From Atherix ibis (lineage: Eukaryota > Arthropoda > Insecta > Diptera > Athericidae), in the NCBI GenBank assembly GCA_958298945.1, contig OY282610.1, positions 19,864,233 through 19,928,232 on the forward strand: 64,000 bases of DNA, in the 5' to 3' direction. The translations under genes and the position numbers were made by a program. Below are positions 24,771 to 39,089 of the stretch, piece by piece. The first letter of the stretch is position 1. Every line of letters starts with the position of its first letter. The notes under the pieces were generated by a model. That model worked only from the letters and a program-made list of their open reading frames with translations. It was not told where the DNA came from and made no database searches.

Positions 24771-27700
24771 ATTTTATTCAATAATTCAATGAAATTACTT
24801 TTTTAAATACAAAAAATCGTATTTAATATCTTAACGTATCCTTATTGAAAGGAATTTTTTTTTAAAGAAATCCTTATTAGAACAGAGCTTAAAAAATCTA
24901 TTTGTTATTAGGATTAAATTTTTTCGTTTTGTTTTATTGTTCAATTGTGACTTTTTATAAGGTTTTATTCGGATTTTGTCTATTAAATATAGTAAAAAGT
25001 TTATTGATAAAAAAAGATTTAAATTTTTTTAGTCCAATCGTGTATAAGTAAAATCGTTTATTTTATTTTTTTTGAAATTTTACAATTAATCGTGCGTTAA
25101 TTGTAAAATTTCAAAAAAAAATAAAATAAAATAAATCGCACACGCGTTTGCATTGCACGTACGTCATTTTTGCCGTAAGTGGTTTCGTAACTTATGAGAA
25201 TATTTCCGTTCCGTTAACGTGCACGTTGTCACGTTGATTTTATATTATTTTGGTGTATTTCCTTTAAAAATCAGATAATCAACTTACATATTTTATTTTA
25301 TATATATATATATGAGTATATATACATATAAATAATTTTTAAGGCATTTAATTTATTGTATTTCTAAAATTTATCATTTAAGACATACATACAAAATAAT
25401 TCATTTTAAAAGTCGGAAAGTATAACTATATTATTAAATAATTTTTAATATAAAAATATATTATTTAAAATAATTTTTATTTAGGTTAAAGTATGCCATT
25501 TTTAAAAATAACTTATTTAACTACTAAAAAATAAAAATGAAATTGTCAAACTTTAAAAGTGTAGATTATGGCTGAAATAGCGATGAGGCTAATTGGGCAT
25601 TCGTTATATACAAAATTAATCAAAAATTCTTATAATTGATAATCTAAATATCTACTAGTAACTAAATGGAATATAAAAAAATAACTGTTTGATATGAATT
25701 TTATTCTGAAGATGTTATTAGTCCGTATTTCTTTGAATATGGAGAAAGGAAGATCGCTACCATCAACTCAGAGCTCTATGGACGTATGATAATCGATTTA
25801 TTTCTTTGGTTCAAACTTAAATATTTTAATTTAGATCATATATAATTATTTTTAATCAAACGACACTATAAATAACATAATATATCAAATTTTAGCATTA
25901 TTGTTGGTATTTTTCTAACAAAAAAACTCTATTTAAACATTTGAAAAACTAACAAACGTCAAAAAAAAGAAAATGGCCGAATAACAAACGGAAATGTGCG
26001 AAAAAAATCATTAAAACTTATTTCAAAATTATAGAGCTCTGATAGTAATTATTGGATTTTATTTTATTTTCATATTTTATATAATGGCAAAATTAATAAA
26101 CTATAATTAATAAAGAGTTTTATCAGAATTTAAATTTGCTATTTATTTTAATAAATTTAACTTTCCAAATCATAAATTGGATTAATTTATTTGGGAAAAA
26201 TTAATTTTTAACACATTTCCGGTGGAAATTATTTTTTTTTAAAGTTTTTTTTTTTTTTTTCTAAAATTACAGCTTTTGTAAAGGAGTTTTTTTTTATCAA
26301 ATAAGTTTTCACTTTTAATTTTGTCCAAACAAACGATTTTACCACATTCAATATTACAGGTTATTAAAATAATAAGAAATTATTTGAAAAAAAAAATAAT
26401 ATTTATCTTTTGTTACCCGGGACATGAGGTATAAGAAAATATTTTTACGAAAAGAAAAATAAACTAAAAATAAGAAAGTAAAATGAATACAAACTGTTGA
26501 TGGTGAAACTTTAAATGGAAAATTTATGTAAAAATAAAAACCATCATGACGACGATCGACCAATCAAAATAAAAAATTCACCGAAAATTAAATGGAAAAG
26601 ATTTTCACGCTGTAATACACGAAATTTGATTCAATAATGAATGAATGAATTAGCAAATGAGTAAATTAAATCTCAATGAATAGCAGTAAGGAGTTTTTTT
26701 TTCTTACTCGCCTGCTACCTCTCCTCTACCACCTGGCAAAGGAGCACACTTATTTCTGAAGAAAAGCAAAGAGGGTGGAATGTTTGAAAAAATGAATCTT
26801 ATCGATAGGGTGAATTAACAAAGAGTGGAAGTATAGCAGGCAAATAAGAAGGACTCCAACTGAGCCATATTCCAAATAGTCTTTAGACCAAGGATACGTA
26901 CCGTGACACGTACACAAACACATCGATCTAACGAAATGAAACTTTTACTCTTTGAGAATTAGTTCGTGTTGGAAATGCGAAAAGAAAAGTTGAAAAATCG
27001 GAAAGGAAATACGGAAGCTCCCCTTCTAAGTATTTATCCAAGTTGGCGGGGAAACTGAAGGACAGAAATCTGGTTGGCATTGACGATCCAAACCAACGTA
27101 AATAATAATAATAATAAAAATAAAAAATTAAAAACAGAAAAAAACCAACGTTCAGCTGAAGTTCACAGACTTTTTGCAGTCAGCAAAAACGTTTAAAATT
27201 CAGTGGAAAAACTCCCATTAATTATTTATAAAGGATTCCGCAAGGAGGCAAAATACGAGCACGAGTACAACACGGTTGTACAAGTACGAGTACTGTTATT
27301 ATTGGTGTTGTTGATATTTTTCCTTTAACTTTTTCCACTTTCCTTTTCGAATTTTTGCTCACGATTTATTTCTTGGGCAATATTTTTCTCGGTCCTTATT
27401 TTAAAAACTGACCTAACTTACTAAATTTTTGTGATTCTTTTGGTCATATTCATTTATTTTATTTTCCATAATTATTTTTTAAATTATCCTCTTTTATGAT
27501 GTATTTATTAAAAAAAGAAAGATGAGTAATTAAGAATTTACTATAAAATAAAAGAAGAACTAAAAGATTATCCAGGTTTTAATTTGGAAAGTATAGCTAT
27601 ATTATATAAAAGGTTGTTTCTTATAATTATTAAATGGGATAAATTTTATTTAGTTAATTATTTGCCATTTGAAATAATATATCTTTTTAAAAATTATTTA

Positions 27701-27943
27701 ATACATAATTAAATGTGTGTGCTCGAACAACAACAGACTTTGAATGATAATTTTTCAAAAAAACTTTCTTCAAAGATGAGGCCTATTTCTCCCTCAGGTT
27801 GGTACTTTTTTTTTTCTCCCGGTAAAATGTCTATATTTTTATAGAGCTTTAAAAATATATTGGGTTAGCAATTGTATTCAATTAAATATTGTCTATATCC
27901 GTTTTTGTCGATGACCCTTTGCCAACTTTCAGACAGTGTCATA
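24771..27943. other. AT-rich region, no gene recognised
   Basis: Contains the palindrome at 25,057-25,130, a TA run near 25,299-25,312 and short AT-rich ORFs without signatures. 26,640-27,310 is less AT-rich but I see no exon in it. Confidence 0.4.
25057..25130. repeat. 33/34-bp inverted repeat with 7-nt loop
   Basis: Left arm 25,057-25,089 ends TGAAATTTTACAATTAA; right arm 25,097-25,130 is its reverse complement apart from one extra A in the A-run. Loop TCGTGCG. Could fold into a cruciform or, if transcribed, a hairpin RNA. Confidence 0.9.
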
Positions 27944-28733
27944 ATTTCGTGTTCAAAAAGTATCGCGAATTTTGAAATATTCGATTTTTTTTGTAGCGTT
28001 ATGTTGGTAGTTATGTTTCTCACTTATGCTGACCAGTTCGACCATTTTGAATGTTCAGTTAATTTTTGACAGCTGCTTTGCTTGCACGTGTTTTGGCTCG
28101 TCTTCGATTTTTGCTCAATTTTGACCAAAAACAGCATCGCATTAACATTGCTAAGTAGCTGAAGAGCCCAAATTTGATCCAGAGGGTCATAACTGATAAC
28201 AAATCATAGATTTATGGTTATGACGTGGAAACCAAAGCTCAATCATCCCAATGGAAGCTGCCGCACCAGCCAAGACCGAAAAAAGCGCGCCAAGTTCGGT
28301 CAAATGTGAAGGTTTTGCTTACAGTTTTTTGCGATTGCAAGGGCATGGTGCATCATGAGTTCTTGCCACAGGGTAGAACAGTCAATAAGGAATATTACCT
28401 GCAAGTTATGCGTAAGTTGCGCAAAGCAATCCGCCAGAAACGCCCGGATTTGTGGAAGAACAAAAATTGGCTTTTGCACCATGATAACGGCCAAAAACAA
28501 CACATTAATAATGCCGCAGCTACCGTATTCCCCAGATCTGCCCCCCTGTGACTTTTTCTTGTTTCCGAAACAGATTCTTTGATCCATTTTTTGGAATGGG
28601 CAAAAATCGAAAACGTGCCAAAACACGTGCAAGCAAAGCAGCTGTCAAAAATTAACTGACTATTCAAAATGGCCGAACTTGTCATAACCCGGGAAAATTC
28701 AAAATTCGCTATAATTTTTTACAACAGACGTCG
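27944..28733 (+). mobile_element. D34D mariner derivative B (same rearrangement as A and D)
   Basis: Left terminus TTCGTGTTCAAAAAGTATCG; right terminus eroded near 28,733. The N-terminal half is missing: the left segment fuses to the coding middle at TTTTGCTCAATTTTGACC (about 28,111). The core includes GYDVETKAQSSQWKLP near 28,216-28,263, KARQVRSNVKVLLTVF near 28,285 and LLHHDN near 28,470-28,490. About 36 bp after HHDNG are deleted, so the segment up to KNN is lost. The switch into the inverted 5' end is at CCGAAACAGATTCTTTGATC (about 28,566). Stops occur at the left end of the core (TAG at 28,154) and elsewhere. Confidence 0.88.
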
Positions 28734-31700
28734 GATAGGTTAGGTACTTTGAATACGTTGACATAACAAAAGAATGCGCTAATACCATCTATTGACAAAA
28801 TTCGCAATTATAACTTTGGAAAAATTATTTTATTTGCGAAAAGTTACTAATTAGTGTGTCCGTCATTTCGGAGCACTATGGTCATATGACAACTGTATTT
28901 TTTTCCTGCTAAATTAAAAAAAACATTAATCTATGGTAAACTATAATATAATTCAACAAGATGATGCCATAAACTATACCACATAATAAATTTTGGCTTT
29001 GAAGACTTGAAGATGTAAATTGTCCTCCAAGATCGTACGATTTGACGCCGTTGAATTTTTTATTCTAATATTTTATGGCACATTTTTTTTTAAACAGTCA
29101 GTTTATAAATTTTAGATAATTTAAAAATCAACATCCATCATGTAATGACCTGAAAATGTGCAAAGAAGTCATCAAAAATTATCTCAAAATTATCGAGTCC
29201 TTCAAGAAGTTAGATGATAATAATTTAAGCAAACATATTTTTTGACAAAAGTATGATAAAAGTATGATAAAAGTATTTGCAATACTATAAAGTATATATT
29301 TGATTATAAGCTAAATTTTAAATATATTTAATTGATCTTTAATTGCCAAAGCGCAGATTTGATTAGAAAAATCATAACAGCATCGATCAAATAGTGTGTA
29401 TACTCGCCGCAGCGCCATCTTTTGCTTTATAAACAAACTGAAATTTTATTATTATAATTTTTTTATTAGTGATAAAAAAGAAAACCTTTATTAATTAATT
29501 TTCTAAACTTTTGTATCTAATAACGTATAAATGAGAAATTATTTAGAAATATTTAAAAAAAAATTCCTTGTAAAAAGGATCAAAAATTTTATCCAAAATG
29601 CATTACGAATTTACATTTTTATATAAAAAGAAATTTCATTGCTAATTCTTTGGTAATCACTGGCAGCTAAGTTTCCTTGTTGAGGAAGTACAATAGAAAA
29701 GCTTAAAACAGAAAAACTTTTGCAAAAAGGACTTTAAAGGAAACCAAGAAAATAATTCGCATCAGTTCACAAATAATTTTCATATCGAAATGATTAGTAG
29801 ATGTTCGGAAAAGTGTCAGCAGCGTTGAATCAATTTGACTTTTGGCAGGGTAAAAATCAGCGCTTGTCAATGAGTCCTTATTCCACAAATTATCCCACTG
29901 TGCATGTAAGTTTAACCAAATCCAACAACAACAGCGATAGTATTTTTTTTATTCTATTCTAAATCAGAATTTTCCCTTTTTATCTCTTATGTCCCCAAAT
30001 CCTGTCCGCTTCTCTTCCGTCATTGGTTGCAGTCAGTCTGTTGCCATCGTCAAGCATCTTTATTGTTTGTCGTGTCCGTATTTTAAATCGTTTTGTACCT
30101 TTCGTGCTCAAATCTTTCTATAAATTTTCATCCCGTTTTTACTATATCATATCGTTCATTTGAAGATGGATATTGAGAAGAAAAGGGGACTATATACTTT
30201 CTCTAATTTAAATTTCTAATTTCAATTAATCTTCCGCGTTAAGCCTTTTCACATCCGAACAGGATCCTTGCAAAGAAACTGGCAGTAGTAAATTGGTTTA
30301 CCACCTATCCACATACAATCATGCGAAACTTCCTGCCAGCTTTGACTTGAATCGTTTATTGGTAGTCCCTTATTGGTGTTAAGGTGTACTGCTATAGCCT
30401 ATAGGAGCGACCCAAAACTGAAGTCATCTTCAGGGTGATTCCGTATCGGGTCGTCATAGAATCGTGAAATTCATCAGTGTATGGATGAGATATGGAAACA
30501 ACGACACGAACACGAATATAACCGCAGGGTTAGCACTATCGATGATTAGGAACGGGCGTAGGAGATTCTCTATGATGGGGGATGATAAGGGGAGCTAAGA
30601 CCAGAACAAGAAGAATAAGAAATATTTGGAAAATTTGGAATGCATGAACCCGTCAACCTTTAGTTTAAGTTTAAAGTAATGCTTTGGAGAGATGAGAAAA
30701 CTGTATTAAGTTGTATTGGGTGGAAGGAAGAGGGCTAACGTTAATACATGAGCAAGTGAACAAAATAAACTCATCCGCAACCACCCAGAATTCCGATCGG
30801 TTTCCTTCTCAAAACGCTTTCGTTACGGTTCGCTGCACAGAAATCGTTTTCAAATTTCTTCAACACAATCACACCACCCCCCCTCCACCCTGTTCATGTG
30901 CGAGTATCTATCCTCTTTTCGATAACTTAGAATCCCGAAATGTTCTAGTTCCCGTTGGTTAATGGAATCCTTTCATAACTTCGCTAATAGTCCTTCTCAT
31001 CCAACTCTATACCTTATATAGTTTTTCTTCCTTATCTTTTAACGTAACTCCTCCATTCTTCCTTCCTTTATCGTTCCTTCCTCACTCGACATTTATCAGC
31101 CCACCAGAATAACATCCTGAATGAGATTCTCTACAAAACATCGCATTATCTTCATCTTGAAGACAGCTCTCCTCATCCGTTTTGTTGTGAATATTGTTGT
31201 TTCTGTTACACAATTCTGAATCCTTTTATAAAGTTTCAAAGGAATTTTCTTACAACCTCAACTTGCTGATGACTTTTACTTAAGAAACATTACACAAAAA
31301 CCAAATTTCAATTCAATACCATGGAAGCAAATATATTTTCATACCAATATCCTTATATGATAAGGTAAAACTGAGTTGCAAATTTCTTTCAATTGCCAAA
31401 AAAAAAATTGTATTATTGAGTAAATTCCCAAGGAGCAGGTAAAAACCAAAAAAAAAAAAAATTCAAAACTATTTCAGAAAAAATCAAGAATTTCTTTTAA
31501 TTTCGAAAGTTTTGATTTTACATAATTTTTTTTTTTTTGTTTACCGATCCTGTAAATAATTTAAATCCTATCGATGAGATGATGGTCAATACATATGCCG
31601 TTTCTATGTCTCCTCTGTGCTCTTTGAAGTCTTTCAAGATTATCCCCACACCTATTTGGATTTATTTTCTATTAATTTTTAATTTACAAAATATTGATTT

Positions 31701-31754
31701 CAAGGACTCAAGGACTATATTTATAAAATATTAATAAGCTAGTTGCATGATAAT
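28734..31754. other. Non-coding region, no gene recognised
   Basis: A triple AAGTATGATA repeat sits at about 29,249-29,280. 29,880-31,130 has balanced base composition and may be unique host DNA. The 83-codon ORF at 30,711-30,962 has no signature. AT-rich elsewhere. Confidence 0.4.
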
Positions 31755-34700
31755 TTTAAAGGTCAGCTTTTATTAGGTTTTCAAATTTTTAGGTCAATTT
31801 ACTGAATTTAGCTTTGATATTATTTTTAGCCCAAATTGGTACATTAGAATAAAAAGTAAAACAATTTGGTTTAGTTCAATAAATTAGGCCTATTTCTCAA
31901 TTAGGTCACTGATATTTTAAAGCCTCAAATATGTCAATCCCACAATAAAATAAATTTTTTTCGAAATTTTTGCATATGCTTCTGGTTAAATTATCTAATT
32001 AGGTCACCGAAGAGCAAAGTAAATTAAGCTCAACTGAATAAATTTGTTCGAAATCTCTTTCAGACAATTTAAGAAATTAGTCCTAACTCAGTAATTTTTT
32101 TGGAATCTCTTTAGCTCACTTTATTAAATTAGGTCACTAACGTTTAAAAATATATTTTAGGCTCAGCTTAGTTAAATTTTTCGAAAAATTTTAAGACGAA
32201 TTTACTAAATTAAGTCAACGCAATTTAAAAAATATTTTAGTCCCAACTCATTAATTTTTTTGGGATCTCTTTAGCTCATTTAATTAAATTAGGTCACTGA
32301 TGATAAAAAAATTATTTTAGGCTTAACTTAGTTGAATTTTTCGGAAATTCTTAAGGCGAAGTTACTAAAATTAGTCAACGCAATTTTAAAAAATATTTTA
32401 GTCCCAAATCATTAATTTTTTTGGGATCTCTTTAGCTCATTTGATTAAATTAGGTCACTGATGATAAAAAAATTATTTTAGGCTTAACTTAGTTGAATTT
32501 TTCGGAAATTCTTAAGGCGAAGTTACTCAAGTTAGTCGACGCAATTTAAAAAATATTTTAGTCCCAACTCAGTAATTTTTTTGGAATCTCTTTAGCTCAT
32601 TTTATTAAATTAGGTCACTAACGTTTAAAAAAATATTTAAGGCTCAGCTTATTTAAATTTTTCAAATTTTGTATGGTAAAGTTACTAAATTAAGTTAACG
32701 TAATTTAAAAATATATTTTAGCCCCAACTCAGTATTTGGTTTTCTTAGTTTCTTTAGCTCATTTTATTAAATTAGGTCACTGACGATCAAAAATATATTT
32801 TAGGGTCAGCTTAGTTAAATTTTTCGAAAATTTTTAAGACGAATTTACTAAATTAAGTCAACGCAATTTAAAAAATTTTTTGGGTCCCAACTCATTAATT
32901 TTTTTGGGATCTCTTTGGCTCATTTGATTAAATTAGGTCACTAACGTTTAAAAAAATATGTTAGGCTCAGCTTATTTAAATTTTTCAAATTTTGTATGGT
33001 GAAGTTACTAAATTAAGTTAACGCAATTTAAAAAATATTTTAGTCCCAGCTCAGTATTTGTTTTTTGCAGTTTCTTTAGCTCATTTTATTAAATTAGGTC
33101 ACTGACGATGAAAAAAATATTTTAGGCTCAGGTTAGTTATATTTTTCGAAAATTTTTAAGACGAAGTTAGTAAATTAAGTCAACACAATTTAAAAGAGAT
33201 TTAAGTCTCAACTCAGTAATTTTTTTGGAAACTTTTAAGATGAATTTACTAATTTTGGAACCAATTTCTTCGAAACCTTTTCCAAACACTTTACCATATT
33301 AGGTCAGTAAAATTAGAATTAATATCTTAGGCTTAGTTAAGTAAATTTTTCCAAAATTTTCTTTAGGACTAATTACTCAACTATGGTCACTCATATTATA
33401 GCAAAATATTTGATGATATTATAGAAAATTCAAAAATTAACATATTTAATGCTTAATAGAATAATTTCCAAATCTCTTTAGATCGGCTCACAAAATTAGG
33501 TCAATAAAATTTGACACAGTGAATTTTTTTAAATCTCTTTACTTTATTTGATTAATTAGGTTACTGAGTTTAAAAGAAATAATATTTATGGCCCAGCATA
33601 GTTATTTTTGCGAAATCTTTGAATGTAAAGTTACCAAATTAGGTCAGTTAAATTAAGAAAAAATATTTTTGACTTTTTCGAAACCTTTGACAAATTAGGT
33701 CACTGAAATTAAAAAAAATATTTACGTTCAACTAACATAATTTTTTCAAAAAGTCGTGTTCGGTCACCAAATAACGTTAGCAAAATTTTAAGAACATATT
33801 TTAGTCGCAAAATCTCACCAGATCAATATACTAAATTAGGTCACTGAAATTGCAAAAATACTTTAAGCTCAACTTAATTATTTTTTCAAAATTTTTTAGT
33901 ACAAGTTATTCAATTATGGTCATTTATATTAAAGAAAAATATTTAAGGCTGAACGAACATAATTTTTTTTAAATTTCCTTAGGTCAATTCACTATATTAA
34001 GTCAGTAAAAAAAATATTTTATGCTCAGCCAAGTAAATTTTTTCGAAATCTCTTTCAGTCAATTTACTAAATTAGGTCAATAAAATTTAACATAGTGAAT
34101 TTTTTAAAATCTCTTTACTTCATTTGATTAATTAGGTCACTGACTTTTAAAAAAAATTTAAGGACCATCTTCGTTATTTTTTCGAACTCTTTTAAGGTAA
34201 AGTTATCTTTAGATCAATTTACTAAATTAGGTCTTCTTAACAGAATCAGTTTTTTAAAATCTTTTAAGGTCAATTAATCAAATTAGGTCCGCAACATTAA
34301 TAAAAATATGTTAGGCTCCGCTTGGTAAATTTTTCAAAACCTTTACTAAATGAAGTCACTGAAATAAAAAGAAATATTTTCTTCTGAGTTTTTTTTCAAA
34401 TCTTTTAAGGTCAGTTAATCAAATTAGACTCTAAATATTTTAGGGTCAGCTGGTAAATTGTTCAAAACCTTTTTTAGCCAATTTACTAAATGAAATCAAT
34501 GAAATTGAAAGAAAAAACATTTTAGGCTCAACAGAGCTCAACAGAGCATAATTTCTTAAATTTTGCCATTTAAATTGAAAAAAAATATTTCTGGCTCAAC
34601 TCAGTCAATTTCTTCGTAACGTTTTTCGATCAATTTACTTAATTAACCCACTGAAATTAAAGAAAAATATTTGAGGCTGAACTAACACAATTTTTAAAAA

Positions 34701-36565
34701 AATCTCCTTAGCTCAATTCACTATATTAGGTCACTGAAATTGTAAAAATACTTTAAGATAAGCTTAGTTAATTTTTCGAAATAAATTTAATTCAAGTTAA
34801 TAAATTATGTCACTTAAATTTCAAAAAAAATATTTGATGCTCAATATAATTATTGTTTAGAAATTATTCTAGGTCAATTTACTAAATTAGGTCACTAAAA
34901 TTAAAAAAAAAATACCTTATACTCAGCTAAGTTCATTTTTATGAAATTTTTAATCAAATTGGTCAATGCATTTCAAAAATATATTTTAGGTCTAACGCAG
35001 TAAATTTTTGCACAACCTCTTCAGATAAATTTTTACTAAATTAGGTCAAAAAAATTTTTTAAAAAATTTGTTTTCTTAACAGAATGAGATGTTGTTCAAA
35101 TCTTTTAAGGTCAATTAATCAAATTAGGTCCGTGACATTAAAAAAAATATTTTAAGGTAAGCTTGGTAAACTTTTTTAAAAAACCTTTTTGAGCCAATTT
35201 ACTAAATGAAATCAATGAAATTGAAAGAAAAAACATTTTAGGCTCAACAGAGCTCAACAGAGCATAATTTCTTAAATTTTGCCATTTAAATTGAAAAAAA
35301 ATATTTCTGGCTCAACTCAGTCAATTTCTTCGTAACGTTTTTCGATCAATTTACTTAATTAACCCACTGAAATTAAAGAAAAATATTTGAGGCTGAACTA
35401 ACACAATTTTTAAAAAAATCTCCTTAGCTCAATTCACTATATTAGGTCACTGAAATTGTAAAAATACTTTAAGATAAGCTTAGTTAATTTTTCGAAATAA
35501 ATTTAATTCAAGTTAATAAATTATGTCACTTAAATTTCAAAAAAAATATTTGATGCTCAATATAATTATTGTTTAGAAATTATTCTAGGTCAATTTACTA
35601 AATTAGGTCACTAAAATTAAAAAAAAAATACCTTATACTCAGCTAAGTTCATTTTTATGAAATTTTTAATCAAATTGGTCAATGCATTTCAAAAATATAT
35701 TTTAGGTCTAACGCAGTAAATTTTTGCACAACCTCTTCAGATAAATTTTTACTAAATTAGGTCAAAAAAATTTTTTAAAAAATTTGTTTTCTTAACAGAA
35801 AGAGATGTTGTTCAAATCTTTTAAAGTCAATTAATCAAATTAGGTCCGTGACATTAAAAAAAATATTTTAAGGTAAGCTTGGTAAACTTTTTTAAAAAAC
35901 CTTTTTGAGCCAATTTACTAAATGAAATCAATGAAATTGAAAGAAAAAACATTTTAGGCTCAACAGAGCTCAACAGAGCATAATTTCTTAAATTTTGCCA
36001 TTTAAATTGAAAGAAAATATATCTGGCTCAACTCAGTCAATTTCTTCGTAACGTTTTTCGATCAATTTACTTAATTAACCCACTGAAATTAAAGAAAAAT
36101 ATTTGAGCCTGAACTACCATAATTTTTAAAAAATCTCCTTAGCTTAAATTCACTATATTAGGTCAATGAAATGGCAAAAATCCTTTAAGATAAGCTTAGT
36201 TAATTAATCGAAATATTTTTAATTCAAGTTAATAAATTGTGTCACTTTCACTTTAAAAAATCTTTTAAGGTCAATTAATCAAATTAGGTCAGCGACATTA
36301 AAAAATATATTTTAGGGTCAGCTAAATGAAGTCACTGAAATTGAAAAAAAAAAATATTTTCGGCTCAACAGAGCTCAACAAAGCATAGTTTCTTAAATTA
36401 GGCCATTTAAATTGAAAAAAAACTATTTCTGTCTCAACTCAGTTAATTTGTTCGTAACCTTTTTCGGTCAATTTACTTAATTAGGTCACTGAAAGTTAAG
36501 AAAAATATTTTTGACTCCACTGAATAATTTTTTTTTCAAATTATTCTAGGCCAATTAATATACGT
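31755..36565 (+). repeat. 80-bp satellite array 1 (about 4.8 kb)
   Basis: Tandem monomers of about 80 bp with the shape TTTAGGTCAATTTACTAAAT, then TAGGTCACTGAAATT, an A-run, TATTTTAGGCTCAGCTTAGT and TAATTTTTTCGAAATC. Between 32,131 and 33,096 the AGGTCACT word returns every 160-162 bp, so dimers are the local repeat. Divergence is high at both edges and low in the 34.5-36.1 kb block. The right edge contains GGCTCTCCTGACTTATTT, shared with the other arrays. Confidence 0.93.
34491..36110 (+). repeat. 716-bp higher-order repeat, two full copies plus a partial
   Basis: TGAAATCAATGAAATTGAAA starts at 34,491, 35,207 and 35,923, exactly 716 bp apart. By reading, copies 1 and 2 differ only at 35,085/35,801 (T/A) and 35,109/35,825 (G/A). 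The third copy follows well for about 190 bp and then diverges. Confidence 0.92.
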
Positions 36566-39085
36566 TATTGAGTTATTTGGCTCTCCTGACTTATTTTTTT
36601 TAAGACAATTTTTAAAATTAATTCTCTAAAATATTTCTATATTCTTCTAGGGTTTTATTAAAAATATTCATTATCATAATTTTCATATCATTTTTCTAAC
36701 TATTAATTTTTTTAGTCCCTTGAGTTATTTTTGAGAAAATTTACTATATTTGCAAAAAATATCATTTACGATGAATTATGTCTGGTTTATTTTTTGCAAA
36801 TTTATGTGTGACAATTAACTCAATATGATTTTGAAGTTTTTTTAAATTGATTTTTGCTTGATTTACTTAAGCAAAAATTTGTTTTAAGAAAATTTCAAAA
36901 CTTTATTAAGTCGATTCACGTAAGAACTATGCTTTCAGTGTGTGACAACTAAATTTAGATACACAATTACTTTTACAAAAAAAAGTCCATTGATAGTTAT
37001 CTCGATAATTAGATGAAAAACTTTTTTGTAAGTGAAAATGTTTCATTCCAAATTTTTGAACAAATCACCCGCCCGACATCTTTATGAACTTTATTATTCA
37101 ATCAGAGCGTATTATTTCCCAAGTAAATATGAATTTAATAATTTTAACTGGGCTTTTCCTTAATCGTATAGATAATTAATTAAAAAGCTAATTATTTTTG
37201 TAATATTTTATAGAGATTATCCGAACCGAACTTTGTAAGTCTTTAAAGAGTTATCATAACAATGTACGCAATGGCAAAATCATTAACTTAAGCCAGAAAA
37301 TAAGAAGGTTTTTCTGTTTTACAGCAGTTTTTGTTGTATTATATTTTTTTTTTCGGTTTCTGTTCTTTAACTCAAAAACAATTTATTACCACAAACCATC
37401 CGCCTGGATTCTAACGAATTTTGAGGTATTGGAAAGCATTATCCTTCGAGATGGGAACCAACTTTTTCTTCTGTTCACATTATTAATTCATTATGTTCTG
37501 TACTTATTTTTGGATTTTTTCCCAAATTCTACTTACATTTTCATCAGGATTTTTTTTTTTTTTTTTTTTGTTACTTTTTATAGCCTACCTTATACGATTT
37601 CCATACCATAGAACTTCTCGACGGAAGTGCTGAATTATGTATTCGTTCAGTTATCCGGTTGGTATACGTGAAAGTAATTGTATGGGTTTATACCCGTGAA
37701 GGATATACTTTTCTGATAATGTAGCTATAATATTGTAGTATGTACCATATATATAGATGTTGAGTGTCAAAAAACTTAAGCAAATGTACGTATATGCATA
37801 TGAGAATATTGCAAGAGGATATCTTGACTTGACGGGAAATTGAACACGCGATTACAATTTAAATATTAAAATTCGCATAACCGCAAACCCCGAAAAGATA
37901 AGAAACTCTACGCGTAAAGATCCGCCATTGATAGGCTCTCAATCCGCTGAAATATAAAGAAAAAAAATCTTAAAAAAAAAAAAATGTTTAGATGGCTTGT
38001 TACTAACCGAAAATTCAGAGCTACGAGTTTCATATTTTGAGTATGCCAATAGGTAGGGTAGGCAGAGCTCTAAAGCCAGTCGACTTATCGGAAAAATTGC
38101 TAAATAAAGAATGGAAAATTAATTTAATGGAGTTGAGATGTCGAAATAATTGGCAGCAGAAGAAAGTAACAAGGAGAAGAAAAAAAAAAGGATTTTATAT
38201 TTTTCCTTTTCTTGTAGCAAAATAGTCGTCGATGGTAAGCACATGTGAGTAGTCGGTTAAAATAGAAAAAAGCATAGCTACGGTTGCCATTGGGGTGTGT
38301 GCACTTATATTGCCTACCAAAAAACAAAAAACAAAAAAAACTAAAAAAAAAAAACAAAATGAAAGATGGGGGGGATACCCGAAATTGCCCCAGATAATCT
38401 GCGATCGACTGCTGCGATGTATAAAATCTGCCAATTTTTCAATCCTTGTGGGCTCTGTCAGTTGGCGAAAGTGATTCGGGAAGGGATCCGTTGGGGATTT
38501 TCAATCAATCACAACACATGTGCATGTAGGCTTACGTATTATTTTTTTTTTTTTTTCGTTACTGTTCCCAGTAGTCAATAGACATCCCCAAACGAACATC
38601 AGCCTAATCTATATGGATACGAGAAGGATAAATTAAAATGAAGGAAACTGCTTTTGTTCCAAAATAATTTTTTTTTTTGTACCAAAACAAAAAACTAAAA
38701 ATAAAAATTGTAAGGCTGCAAAGAAATCACAACCCATCATGTAGACGGCATTGAACAGAATGTGGGTGAAAATATTGCCTTTCCAGCTAACCACATTCTA
38801 TTTAGGCAAATAATCGAACTTTATGAGGTTTAAAAAAAAATAAAATGGAGCAAAAGAGAATTAAGCTTAACGAAATATAAAATTTGAAAATGATATATTC
38901 CCTCAAATTAATTATATACAATTTGAGCAATTTAGAAAATATTCGTTGAAAATTTTTTATATAAAATATTTAAGAAATTTCTCAAAATATATTATATGAG
39001 ATTTATTTTTAATCTTTTAATGTAATTTGTATAACTTTTGTCAATGCCTTATTTGATTGGAAGCAAAAATTACTATAATTGTAAG
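36566..39085. other. Non-coding, mixed sequence between satellite arrays
   Basis: Poly-T tract near 37,551-37,569, TA-rich patch near 37,740 and A-rich patches near 38,330-38,355. The short ORFs at 38,037-38,581 have no signature. Nothing recognised. Confidence 0.4.
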
Positions 39086-39089
39086 GAAG

